From the NCBI GenBank assembly GCA_030837785.1, contig JAUQYA010000106.1:1-37717 (forward strand): a DNA stretch of 37,717 nt, written 5' to 3'. Both the position numbers and the translations under genes were made by a program. The notes beneath the pieces were generated by a model that had not been told where the DNA came from, searched no databases, and saw only the letters and a list, made by a program, of their open reading frames with translations. The stretch comes from Albidovulum sp. GTDB taxonomy: Bacteria; Pseudomonadota; Alphaproteobacteria; Rhodobacterales; Rhodobacteraceae. Below, piece after piece: positions 7,173-15,241 of the stretch. Every line of letters starts with the position of its first letter. The first letter of the stretch is position 1.

Positions 7173-7261
7173 GGGGCCTTCTTAGCGCGGCTGCGCGCGG
7201 CCTTCCAGTGACGTTGCGGCAAGGCCCGCGCCGCAGTAGTCTTCCCCCCGTGAGGGGTGGC

Positions 7262-7633
7262 ATGAGCGGCGTCAGTGTTCAGCAGATGGCGGGCCGGGTG
7301 GCCGAACTGATGGAGGCGCGGCTGCGCGTCCGGGGCCGGGGCTTGGCCGAGAAGCTCCGGCGGGGCGGGCGGCTTCTGCCCCGCAAGGTGCGGCGGAAGG
7401 CGGAATTCCTGGCCAGATCGGCCGAGCAGGCCGGCGTTCCGCGCCTGCAGATGCAGCTCGATCACGAACGGATCGCCGAGGCCTACGATGCCTGTGTGCA
7501 CTACCTCAAGCCGCTCGGCGCCTCGGCCCGGCGCCGGGCCGTCCTTCTTGAGATGGTCACGGGATTTGCCACCGGGCTCTTCGTCACGGGGGTTCTGGTG
7601 GTGGCGCTTCTTCTCTGGCGCGGCTTTCTCTGA
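7262..7633 (+). CDS. Hypothetical protein with C-terminal membrane helix (123 aa)
   Basis: The ATG at 7262 follows GTGAGGGGTGGC; an in-frame ATG at 7208 has no comparable site. Residues 1-95 are very basic and probably helical (GRGLAEKLRRGGRLLPRKVRRKAEFLARSAEQAG). One membrane helix follows at about residues 98-119 (EMVTGFATGLFVTGVLVVALLL), so this is a tail-anchored protein with a positive cytosolic domain. No known family is recognised. It sits back to back with the hydrolase gene and is convergent with glyA, from which a long hairpin separates it. Confidence 0.65.
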   Translation: MSGVSVQQMAGRVAELMEARLRVRGRGLAEKLRRGGRLLPRKVRRKAEFLARSAEQAGVPRLQMQLDHERIAEAYDACVHYLKPLGASARRRAVLLEMVTGFATGLFVTGVLVVALLLWRGFL

Positions 7634-7643
7634 CCGCAGGTTC

Positions 7644-7672
7644 GGCGCGCCAGCCCCGGGGGCCGGCGCGCC
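7644..7672. terminator. Long GC hairpin, probable bidirectional terminator
   Basis: GGCGCGCC (7644-7651) pairs with GGCGCGCC (7665-7672). Inside it, after one mismatch, GCCC pairs with GGGC around a three-base loop. The element fills the 45-base gap between the convergent membrane-protein and glyA genes. There is no strong T-run on either strand, so terminator function is inferred from position and structure. Confidence 0.55.
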
Positions 7673-7678
7673 CTTGGG

Positions 7679-8974
7679 TCACATGCCCGGATAGAGCGGA
7701 AATTTCGCGCAGAGCGCCTTGACCTTGGCGCGGACCTGCGCCTCGACCTCGGCGTTGCCGTCATCGCCATTGGCCGCGAGCCCGTCCACCACCTCGACGA
7801 TCCAGTCGGCGATCTGGCGGAACTCGGCCTCCTTGAAGCCGCGGGTGGTGCCGGCGGGGGTGCCAAGGCGGATGCCCGAGGTCACGAAGGGCTTTTCGGG
7901 GTCGAAGGGCACGCCGTTCTTGTTGCAGGTGATATGCGCCCGGCCAAGGGCGGCCTCGGTCGCCTTGCCGGTGACCTTCTTCGGCCGAAGGTCGGCGAGC
8001 ATCAGGTGGTTGTCGGTGCCGCCGGAAACGATGTTGATCCCGCCCTTCATCAACTGGTCGGCCATCGCCTTGGCATTCTTCACGATCTGCGCGGCATAGT
8101 CCTTGAACGAGGGGTCGAGCGCCTCGCCGAAGGCCACCGCCTTGGCGGCGATCACATGCATCAGCGGCCCGCCCTGAAGGCCGGGGAAGACGGCGGCGTT
8201 GATCTTCTTGGCGATGTCTTCGTCGTTGGTCAGCACCATGCCGCCGCGCGGGCCACGCAGGCTCTTGTGGGTCGTCGTGGTGACGACATGGGCGTGCGGC
8301 AGCGGCGAGGGATGCTGGCCGCCGGCGACGAGGCCGGCGATATGGGCCATGTCGACCATCAGCCAAGCCCCGACCTCGTCGGCGATCTTGCGGAACGCGG
8401 CCCAGTCCCAGGTGCGGGAATAGGCGGTGCCGCCGGCGATGATCAGCTTCGGCTTGTGGGCCAGCGCGGTCTCGCGCACCGCCTCGATGTCGAGCCGTTC
8501 GTCCTGCTTCCTGACGCCGTAGGAGACGACGTTGAACCACTTGCCCGACATGTTGACGGGCGAGCCGTGGGTGAGGTGGCCGCCGGAGTTGAGGTCGAGC
8601 CCCATGAAGGTCTCGCCGGGCTTCAGGAGCGCGAGGAACACCGCCTGGTTCATCTGGCTGCCGGAGTTCGGCTGGACGTTGGCGAAGTTGCAGCCGAAGA
8701 GCTTCTTCGCCCGTTCGATCGCCAGCGTCTCGGCGACGTCGACATACTGGCAGCCGCCATAGTAGCGCTTGCCCGGGTAGCCTTCGGCATATTTGTTGGT
8801 CATGACCGAGCCCTGCGCCTCGAGCACGGCGCGGGAGACGATGTTTTCGGAGGCGATCAGCTCGATCTCGTCGCGCTGGCGGCCAAGTTCGTCCCGGATC
8901 GACTTGAAGACTTCGGGGTCGCGCGAGGAAAGGCTTTCGGTGAAGAAACCGGCGTCGCGGGTCTGGCTGGTCAT
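7679..8974 (-). CDS. glyA: Serine hydroxymethyltransferase
   Basis: This 431-residue enzyme converts serine plus tetrahydrofolate to glycine plus 5,10-methylene-tetrahydrofolate, feeding one-carbon metabolism. Family motifs include SENIVSRAVLEAQGS, NKYAEGYPGKRYYGG, the PLP-lysine region TTTTHKSLRGPRGG and TSGIRLGTPAGTTRG. The length is normal and no key residue is missing. Two in-frame ATGs lie at 8980 and 8974. The AGGAG touches the first and is spaced correctly for the second, so MTSQTRDAGFF at 8974 is preferred. It is cytosolic and appears monocistronic, with a GC hairpin after its end. Confidence 0.96.
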   Translation of the reverse strand: MTSQTRDAGFFTESLSSRDPEVFKSIRDELGRQRDEIELIASENIVSRAVLEAQGSVMTNKYAEGYPGKRYYGGCQYVDVAETLAIERAKKLFGCNFANVQPNSGSQMNQAVFLALLKPGETFMGLDLNSGGHLTHGSPVNMSGKWFNVVSYGVRKQDERLDIEAVRETALAHKPKLIIAGGTAYSRTWDWAAFRKIADEVGAWLMVDMAHIAGLVAGGQHPSPLPHAHVVTTTTHKSLRGPRGGMVLTNDEDIAKKINAAVFPGLQGGPLMHVIAAKAVAFGEALDPSFKDYAAQIVKNAKAMADQLMKGGINIVSGGTDNHLMLADLRPKKVTGKATEAALGRAHITCNKNGVPFDPEKPFVTSGIRLGTPAGTTRGFKEAEFRQIADWIVEVVDGLAANGDDGNAEVEAQVRAKVKALCAKFPLYPGM

Positions 8975-9189
8975 GTGCATCTCCTGGGGCCTGCGGTGGT
9001 GAGGCTCTTTAGCCGAGCGGGCGGGGTGCGAAAAGAAAGAAACCGACCTGTTTGAGCGCGGGGGCGAAACGAATTCCACTATCGGAAACTTTTCCGTGGC
9101 GCGCGGACGGCCCCGCCCCCTATCGTGACGGGCTTGTCATCGGCTGCCGGGCGAGGGACAAAGGCCGGAGATGTCGGGGAGGCCGTGCG

Positions 9190-9957
9190 GTGCAGCCGTC
9201 GAAGAGGATCGCGTTTCTGGCCGGCGAGGCGGAGGTCGCGCAGAAGGCGCTTGTCACGCTGACCGCCGCCTACGGGTCGGTGCCGCTCGACCGGGCCGAG
9301 GTGATCGTGGCCCTCGGCGGCGACGGGTTCATGCTGCACACGCTTCACGGGATGCAGGCGCTGGGGCTGCCGGTCTACGGCATGAATTGCGGCACGATCG
9401 GCTTTCTCATGAACGAATATGCCGAGGAAGGTCTGGCCGAACGGCTCGCCGCCGCCGAGGAGGAGGTCATCAACCCCCTGGCGATGCGGGCGGTGACGGC
9501 GGACGGAACCCTGCACCGGGCGCTTGCCATCAACGAGGTGTCGCTTCTGCGCGCGGGCCCGCAGGCGGCGAAGCTGAAGGTCACGATCGACGGCAAGGTG
9601 CGGATGGAAGAGCTGATCTGTGACGGTGCGCTGGTCTCCACCCCGGCGGGCTCGACCGCCTACAATTATTCGGCGCACGGGCCGATCCTGCCGATCGGCG
9701 CCGAGGTGCTGGCGCTGACGCCGATGGCGGCGTTCCGGCCGCGGCGCTGGCGGGGTGCGATCCTGCCCAAGACCGCGCATGTCCGCTTCGACGCGCTCGA
9801 AGCCGACAAGCGTCCGGTGATGGCCGATGCCGACGGGCGTTCGGTGCGCAACGTGGTTTCGGTCGAGATCCGGTCCGAAGCCTCGATCCGGCACCGCATC
9901 CTCTTCGACCCCGGCCACGGGCTCGAGGAGCGGCTGACCAGCGAGCAGTTCGTCTGA
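9190..9957 (+). CDS. nadK: NAD kinase
   Basis: The 255-residue product phosphorylates NAD to NADP using ATP. It has the catalytic GGDGFM motif (Asp45), the NCGTIGFLMNEY segment that replaces the usual NxGxxGFL, and the NAD-binding STPAGSTAYNYSAHGPILP region. The start is a GTG at 9190 (VQPSKRIAFLAG), seven bases after GGGGAGG. Upstream in-frame starts would add residues unlike the family. It is divergent from glyA across a 215-base gap with no other gene. Confidence 0.93.
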   Translation: MQPSKRIAFLAGEAEVAQKALVTLTAAYGSVPLDRAEVIVALGGDGFMLHTLHGMQALGLPVYGMNCGTIGFLMNEYAEEGLAERLAAAEEEVINPLAMRAVTADGTLHRALAINEVSLLRAGPQAAKLKVTIDGKVRMEELICDGALVSTPAGSTAYNYSAHGPILPIGAEVLALTPMAAFRPRRWRGAILPKTAHVRFDALEADKRPVMADADGRSVRNVVSVEIRSEASIRHRILFDPGHGLEERLTSEQFV

Positions 9958-10028
9958 CCGGCCCGCTTCCGGATCAGCCCCGGGTCGGCCCCGGCCCGCT
10001 TCCGGATCGGCCCCGGATCAGCCCCGGG
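9958..10028. repeat. 33-bp-period tandem repeat running into a stop codon
   Basis: A 26-base unit CCGGCCCGCTTCCGGATC(A/G)GC.. occurs at 9958-9983 and 9991-10016 with one mismatch. A third, partial copy (CCGGATCAGCCCCGGG, 16 of 16 bases) follows at 10013-10028. The array starts at the end of nadK. Its third partial copy supplies the stop codon and last codons (Arg-Gly) of the convergent sigma-54 activator gene. Confidence 0.8.
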
Positions 10029-11397
10029 CCTGCCACGCCTCGATCTTGCGGTAGAGCGTGGAGGGCGAGACGTCGAGCACGCGTGCGGCCTTGGGGACGG
10101 ACCCGCCGTGGCGGGCGATGGTCTCCTCGATCACCAGCCGCTCGATCTCGGCCAGGGTCCGGCCGACCAGACCTTCCAGCGGCACACGCGGCGGCGGCGC
10201 GGGATCGGCCGACGGCCCGGGCTCCTCGATCTGGTGGTGCAGTTCGATCGGCAGCATCGCCCGCGTCACCGCCGCACCGTCGTTCAGCACGACGACATGG
10301 CGGATGACGTTGAGAAGCTGGCGGACATTGCCCGGCCAGTCGAGCCGGCGGAAGATCGTCATGACCTCGGGGTCGATTGTCTGGAACCGGCGCCCCTCTT
10401 CGCGCGCGAACCGCGCCAGCGCCGCCTCGGCGATGGTCACCACGTCCTCGCCGCGGTCGCGCAAGGGCGGCATGTGGATCGGGACGACATGCAGGCGGTA
10501 GTAGAGGTCTTCGCGGAACCGGCCGCGGCGGACCTCCTGCAAGGGATCGCGATTGGTGGCGCAGACGATCCGGACGTTGACCTTGCGCGGGCGGGTGGCG
10601 CCGACGGGCTGGATCGTCGAGGTCTGGAGAAACCGCAGCAGCTTGGTCTGCAGGTTCGGGTCAAGCTCGCAGATCTCGTCGAGAAAGAGCGTCCCGCCAT
10701 CGGCGGCGGCGGCCGCGCCCGGCTTGTCGGAGAGCGCCCCGGTGAAGGAGCCCTTCACATGGCCGAAGACCTCGGATTCGAGAAGCTCCGACGGGATGGC
10801 GCCGCAGTTGAGCGGCACGAAGGGCGCGCCGGCGCGGCTTGACAGGTCGTGCACGGCCTGAGCGCAAAGCTCCTTGCCGGTGCCGCTTTCGCCGGTGATG
10901 AAGACCGTGGCCATCGAGCGGGAGACCGATCGGATCTTGGCGTAGACCTGCCGCATCGGCTCGGAGGCGCCGATGAAGTCGCCCGGCGCCTGCGGCGCGC
11001 GCGCGGGCTCCGCTGCGGCCCCGGCGTTCACGGTGCCGGAAAGCGCATTGTCGATGGCCGCAAGGAATCGCTGTTCGTCGAAGGGCTTGACGAGAAACTC
11101 GTGGGCGCCCGCGCGCATCGCGGCCACGGCCTTGTTGATCGAGCCGTTCGCGGTGATCACGATGACCCGCGTCTCGGGGCGCAGGGTCAGGAAGTCGCGC
11201 ATCAGGTCAAGGCCGTCGCGGTCGGGCAGCATCAGGTCCAGAAGCACGACCGGCGGCAGGATCGCCTTGAAGGCGGCAAGACCGGAGGCGGCGTCGCCCG
11301 CGCAGCGCACCGCATGACCGGCCGAACGCAGCACCGACTGGTAGACGAGTTGCAGCGACGGCGTATCCTCGACGAGAAGGAGCGTCGGTGCGCTCAT
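10018..11397 (-). CDS. Sigma-54-dependent response regulator (NtrC/LuxO type)
   Basis: The 459-residue activator has three domains. The receiver (1-120) has phosphoacceptor Asp54 and Lys104 in LVKPF. The AAA+ sigma-54 domain (about 140-370) has Walker A GESGTGKE at 169-176 and Walker B GGTLFLDEI at 234-242. A Fis-type helix-turn-helix (VPKAARVLDVSPSTLYRKI) ends the protein. It should activate RpoN promoters when phosphorylated. The sigma-54 contact loop reads GSFTGA (216-221) instead of GAFTGA. Its ATG overlaps the stop of the upstream hybrid kinase gene (ATGA), so the two form a coupled phosphorelay pair. The target genes are unknown. Confidence 0.9.
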   Translation of the reverse strand: MSAPTLLLVEDTPSLQLVYQSVLRSAGHAVRCAGDAASGLAAFKAILPPVVLLDLMLPDRDGLDLMRDFLTLRPETRVIVITANGSINKAVAAMRAGAHEFLVKPFDEQRFLAAIDNALSGTVNAGAAAEPARAPQAPGDFIGASEPMRQVYAKIRSVSRSMATVFITGESGTGKELCAQAVHDLSSRAGAPFVPLNCGAIPSELLESEVFGHVKGSFTGALSDKPGAAAAADGGTLFLDEICELDPNLQTKLLRFLQTSTIQPVGATRPRKVNVRIVCATNRDPLQEVRRGRFREDLYYRLHVVPIHMPPLRDRGEDVVTIAEAALARFAREEGRRFQTIDPEVMTIFRRLDWPGNVRQLLNVIRHVVVLNDGAAVTRAMLPIELHHQIEEPGPSADPAPPPRVPLEGLVGRTLAEIERLVIEETIARHGGSVPKAARVLDVSPSTLYRKIEAWQARG

Positions 11398-12923
11398 GCG
11401 GCTTCACCCCGGCCTGCGCGCTCCTCGGCGACGAAGCGGATCAGCGCGTCGAGTTGCGCCAGAGCGTCGTCGCCGTAGCGGTCGAGTGCCGCGCCATCGT
11501 GCCGGTGCGCCGCAGTGTTCAGGGTCTGCGCGAGACATTGCAGCCGCGTCTCCCCGACGGCGCCGGCGAGCGCGATCAGCACGTGGGTCTCTGCCCTGAC
11601 CGCGGCGAGATCGGCGCGGGACAGGCCGGCCGCGAGCCCCTGCGCGCATTTGTCGAGATCGGCACAGAGCCGTTCCAAGAGTTCCTGCGCCGCCTCGGGC
11701 CCCGCGATCGCGATCAGGTGATCGAAGGTGCGGCGGTCGAATCCGTCGTAGACCCCGGCCGCCGGTGCCACCGCGGCGTCACCGCTCCCCGCGCGTGCGA
11801 GTGCGCTGGCGATGGCAAGGCCGAAGGTATCGAGGCCGGCCAGCGGTTTCGCCAGGATCGCGTCCGCGCCGGCCGCATAGATCGCGTCGCGGTTGGTGCG
11901 CAGCACATAGGCGGTGATCGCGATGACCGGCATGGTGGAATGCAGGTGGCGATTGGCGCGGAGTGTGCGGATCACCTCGATCCCGTTCATCCGCGGCATC
12001 TCGATGTCGATCAGCGCCAGGTCGAAGGTTTCGCGCTCCAGCCAGTGCAGCGCCTCGACGCCATCGCCGGCAATCTCGAACTGTGCCCCCATCCGGGCCA
12101 GCATGTGGCTGATGATCGTCTGGTTCGTCGCGTTGTCCTCGGCCACCAGGACCTTGGTGCGGCTGAGGTCGGGCAGTTCCGCGACCTTTTCGGGCGCGGC
12201 GATCGTCCAGCTTTCGGGCGGCACGTCGAGCGTCACCCGCGCGCCGCCGCCGCCGGGCCGGTTCTCGACGCTGATGATGCCGTCAAGCTGGCCCGCCATG
12301 TCGCGGGTGATGTGCATGCCGAGCCCGTCGCCCGGCTTGCCCGCGCCATCCGGCCGGCCACGCCGTTCAAAGAGCCGGCAGAGCGCCTCGGCCGAAAAGC
12401 CGGGGCCCTCGTCGGTGACGGAAAAGCGCAGGGCCCCCGAGGCGCCCATTGTGACATCGACGGTGACGGTGCCCCGGTCGGTGTACTTGATCGCGTTCGA
12501 CAGAAGGTTCGACAGGATCCTTTCCAGCGCGATCCGGTCAAGGGTCAGGACGGGCGGCACGTCGTCGGCCAGCGTCATCCGGAAGCCGAGGCCCTTTTCG
12601 CTCGCCCGACCCGACCAGCGCATCTCGATGTCGTAGAGGAACCGCGGCATCTGGACGTTGGCCGGATGCGTCGCGGCGAAGTCGTCCTCGCCCAGCATCT
12701 GGGCGAGCCCCTGTTCCAGGAGCCGCGCCAGAAGTTCGCCCGAGGCCCGCACGCGTTCGAGTTGCAGCCGCGTCGGCTCGTCCAGACCCTCCTGGCCGAT
12801 GAGCCTGAGGCCGCCGATGATGTCGGAGACGGCGGCGCGAAGGTCGTGGCCGAGCAGGGTCATCCTGCCGGCTTCGAGGTCGCGCACGGGGGGCGCACCC
12901 CTGATGGAACCTGCGTCACTCAC
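11394..12923 (-). CDS. Soluble hybrid histidine kinase with receiver and HPt domains
   Basis: The start is a GTG at 12923, behind GGAGG with six-base spacing; the open frame runs further upstream without a ribosome site. The 509-residue product has a HisKA helix with LLGHDLRAAVSDI (His26), an ATPase domain with N box ILSNLLSNAIKYT, DEGPGF and GDGLGM, a receiver domain (257-370) with Asp306 in ALIDIEMP, and a C-terminal HPt-like domain with His447 (RAETHVLIALAG). There is no membrane helix and only about 20 residues before the His box, so it lacks a recognisable sensor. A relay from His26 to Asp306 to His447, then to Asp54 of the coupled regulator, is the expected path. Confidence 0.88.
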   Translation of the reverse strand: MSDAGSIRGAPPVRDLEAGRMTLLGHDLRAAVSDIIGGLRLIGQEGLDEPTRLQLERVRASGELLARLLEQGLAQMLGEDDFAATHPANVQMPRFLYDIEMRWSGRASEKGLGFRMTLADDVPPVLTLDRIALERILSNLLSNAIKYTDRGTVTVDVTMGASGALRFSVTDEGPGFSAEALCRLFERRGRPDGAGKPGDGLGMHITRDMAGQLDGIISVENRPGGGGARVTLDVPPESWTIAAPEKVAELPDLSRTKVLVAEDNATNQTIISHMLARMGAQFEIAGDGVEALHWLERETFDLALIDIEMPRMNGIEVIRTLRANRHLHSTMPVIAITAYVLRTNRDAIYAAGADAILAKPLAGLDTFGLAIASALARAGSGDAAVAPAAGVYDGFDRRTFDHLIAIAGPEAAQELLERLCADLDKCAQGLAAGLSRADLAAVRAETHVLIALAGAVGETRLQCLAQTLNTAAHRHDGAALDRYGDDALAQLDALIRFVAEERAGRGEAA

Positions 12924-12999
12924 GACCTGCCTCCAAGGCCGAATTGGAGCGCCGCATCCTGAAAAATACAAGTATCGGTTGCATGATGCCCAAGTTTTA

Positions 13000-13018
13000 C
13001 GCGACGTTACTCGTCGCG
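13000..13018. terminator. Perfect hairpin CGCGACG-TTACT-CGTCGCG
   Basis: Seven-base arms flank a five-base loop in the 166-base gap after the prpE stop and before the kinase start, both on the minus strand. Read on the minus strand the hairpin is followed by TAAAACTT. It may terminate prpE; alternatively it is an operator for the kinase operon. Between it and prpE there is also a TTGCA-rich stretch (TTGCAATTGTTGCATTATTGC, 13076-13096). Confidence 0.4.
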
Positions 13019-13089
13019 CCAACCTGTCCGGGCCGCCAAATGCGATGCGCCTGCGGGTTCAATCCGCAGGACGCATTGCAATTGTTGCA

Positions 13090-14988
13090 TTATTGCTTCG
13101 ATGCCGGGTAGCCAAGCCCGCTCAGCGCCACCGTGATCTCGTCGAGAATCGCGGGGTCGTCGATCGTGGCGGGCATTCTGTAGTCCTCGCCATCGGCGAT
13201 CTTGGCCATCGTGCCGCGCAGGATCTTGCCCGAGCGTGTCTTGGGCAGGCGGTCGACGACGCAGGCGAGCTTGAAGGCCGCCACGGGGCCGATCCGGTCT
13301 CGGACCAGCTTCACGCATTCCTTCACCACCTCGCCGTGCGGGCGGTTGGTGCCCTTGTTGAGGCAGAGGAAGCCGAGCGGCATCTGGCCCTTGAGGGCGT
13401 CGGCGATACCGATGACCGCGCATTCGGCGACATCCTTGTGGCTCGCCAGCACCTCCTCCATCGCCCCGGTCGACAGCCGGTGGCCCGCCACGTTGATGAC
13501 GTCGTCGGTGCGGGCCATGATGTAGAGGTAGCCGTCATCGTCGATGTAGCCCGCATCGCCCGTCTCGTAGTAGCCGGGGAAATGGTTCAGGTAGGATTTC
13601 CGGAACCGCTCCTCGGCGTTCCAGAGCGTGGGCAGCGTGCCCGGCGGCAGGGGCAGCTTCACGGCGATCGCGCCGAGCGTGCCCGGCGCGACCGGATGGC
13701 CGCCCTCGTCGAGCACCTGCACGTCATAGCCCGGCATGGCGACCGAGGGTGAGCCGACCTTGACGGGAAGTTCCTCGATCCCGAGCGGGTTGCCGGCGAT
13801 GGCCCAGCCGGTCTCGGTCTGCCACCAGTGGTCGATCACCGGCACCCGAAGGTGGCGCTGTGCCCAGCGGATCGTGTCTGGATCGGCGCGCTCCCCGGCG
13901 AGGAACAGCGCCTGGAGGCTGCGCAGGTTGTAGTCTCCGATCAGCTTTCCTTCCGGGTCCTCGCGCTTGATCGCGCGGAACGCCGTCGGTGCGGTGAAGA
14001 ACGACTTCACCTTGTGGTTCTGGATCACCCGCCAGAAGGCGCCGGCGTCGGGCGTGCCGACCGGCTTGCCCTCGAACACGATGGTGGTGCAGCCGGCGAT
14101 CAGCGGCCCGTAGCAGATGTAGCTGTGGCCGACGACCCAGCCCACGTCCGAGGCCGCCCAGAACACGTCGCCCGCGCCGACATTGTAGAGGTTCTTCATC
14201 GACCAGTTGAGCGCGACGAGATGGCCGGCGGTCGGGCGGACCACGCCCTTGGGTGCCCCGGTGGTGCCCGAGGTGTAGAGGATATAGGCCGGATGGCTGC
14301 CTTCCACCGGCACGCAGTCGGCCGGTTCCACCCCGTACTGGAACGAATGCCAGGCATAGTCGCGCCCGTCGATCAGCTTCGCCACCTCCTGCTCGCGCTG
14401 GAAGATCACGCAGAAGTCGGGCTTGTGGGCGGCCTGGTCGATGGCGGCATCAAGGAGCGGCTTGTAGTGGACGACCCGCCCCGGTTCCAGTCCGCAGGAG
14501 GCGGCGATGATCGCCTTCGGCGTCGCGTCGTCGATCCGTACGGCCAGCTCGTGCGCGGCGAAGCCGCCGAAGACCACCGAATGGATCGCGCCGAGCCGGG
14601 CACAGGCCAGCATCGCCTCCAGCGCCTCGGGCACCATCGGCATGTAGATGATCACCCGGTCGCCCTTCTCGATACCCTTGGCGCTGAGCGCGCCGGCGAG
14701 CGAGGCGACGCGGTCGCGCAGTTCGCGGTAGGTGATGCCCTTGGTCGAATGGGTGATCGGGCTGTCGTGGATGATGGCGAGCTGGTCGCCGCGGCCGGCC
14801 TCGACATGGCGGTCGACCGCGTTCCAGCAGGTGTTGACGCGGGCGTCGCAGAACCATTCGTAGAAGGGCGCCCGGTCGGCGAAGAGCGCGCGCGAGGGCG
14901 GCGTCACCCAGTCGATCGCCTGCGCCGCCTGCATCCAGAATTGCTCCGGATCGGCCTTCCAGCTTCCGTAGATGTCGCTGTATGCCAT
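13090..14988 (-). CDS. prpE: Propionyl-CoA synthetase (PrpE)
   Basis: The 632-residue enzyme is an AMP-forming acyl-CoA ligase. It shows the P-loop-like YILYTSGTTGAPKG, the ASDVGWVVGHSYICYGPL core and the C-terminal PKTRSGKILRG, whose lysine is catalytic and often acetylated. Length, the opening MAYSDIYGSWKADPEQFW and IAGNPLGIEELPVKVGSPS fit PrpE better than acetyl-CoA synthetase, which has a longer and different N terminus. It turns propionate into propionyl-CoA and probably also accepts acetate. The ATG at 14988 follows GGAGGAGG. Upstream lies a cluster of TTTGCA motifs that suggests control by an ScfR-type (PccR/RamB) regulator. It follows maeB on the same strand after 253 bases. Confidence 0.88.
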   Translation of the reverse strand: MAYSDIYGSWKADPEQFWMQAAQAIDWVTPPSRALFADRAPFYEWFCDARVNTCWNAVDRHVEAGRGDQLAIIHDSPITHSTKGITYRELRDRVASLAGALSAKGIEKGDRVIIYMPMVPEALEAMLACARLGAIHSVVFGGFAAHELAVRIDDATPKAIIAASCGLEPGRVVHYKPLLDAAIDQAAHKPDFCVIFQREQEVAKLIDGRDYAWHSFQYGVEPADCVPVEGSHPAYILYTSGTTGAPKGVVRPTAGHLVALNWSMKNLYNVGAGDVFWAASDVGWVVGHSYICYGPLIAGCTTIVFEGKPVGTPDAGAFWRVIQNHKVKSFFTAPTAFRAIKREDPEGKLIGDYNLRSLQALFLAGERADPDTIRWAQRHLRVPVIDHWWQTETGWAIAGNPLGIEELPVKVGSPSVAMPGYDVQVLDEGGHPVAPGTLGAIAVKLPLPPGTLPTLWNAEERFRKSYLNHFPGYYETGDAGYIDDDGYLYIMARTDDVINVAGHRLSTGAMEEVLASHKDVAECAVIGIADALKGQMPLGFLCLNKGTNRPHGEVVKECVKLVRDRIGPVAAFKLACVVDRLPKTRSGKILRGTMAKIADGEDYRMPATIDDPAILDEITVALSGLGYPASKQ

Positions 14989-15082
14989 CGTATCCTCCTC
15001 CGAACCGATGGGATGGTGTTACGGGGCGCGTGCCCCTGCGGCAAGCGCGTTACCGGTCACATCACCGCTGTCCGGCCGAAAA

Positions 15083-15203
15083 TTTGCAGAACTCCGGCAG
15101 GGCTGGCACGCGGTATTTGCAAACAGGTCCGCATTGCACAGGCCGCCGGGAAACCGGGCGAGACTTTGCAACACGGCGGGGCCCCGCCCGGCGGATTTGC
15201 AGA
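15083..15203. promoter_or_regulatory. Five TTTGCA-core motifs upstream of prpE
   Basis: Related octamers lie at 15083 (TTTGCAGA), 15116 (TTTGCAAA, perfect), 15133 (ATTGCACA), 15165 (TTTGCAAC) and 15196 (TTTGCAGA), all in one direction. They occupy the gap between maeB and prpE, 95-215 bases before the prpE start. TTTGCAAA is the core bound by ScfR regulators such as PccR of Rhodobacter sphaeroides and RamB of Corynebacterium. The known PccR arrangement (two cores four bases apart) is not present, so the assignment is tentative. Confidence 0.5.
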
Positions 15204-15241
15204 CCGACCCCGAAGGGGATTCGCGCCCGCCTGGCCGCCGC

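Noticed and set aside
13090..14988. Acetyl-CoA synthetase (Acs) instead of PrpE
   Set aside because: The N terminus and length (632 aa) and the GIEELPVKVGSPSVAMPGYDV region fit propionyl-CoA synthetase better; Acs is usually about 650 aa with a different start.
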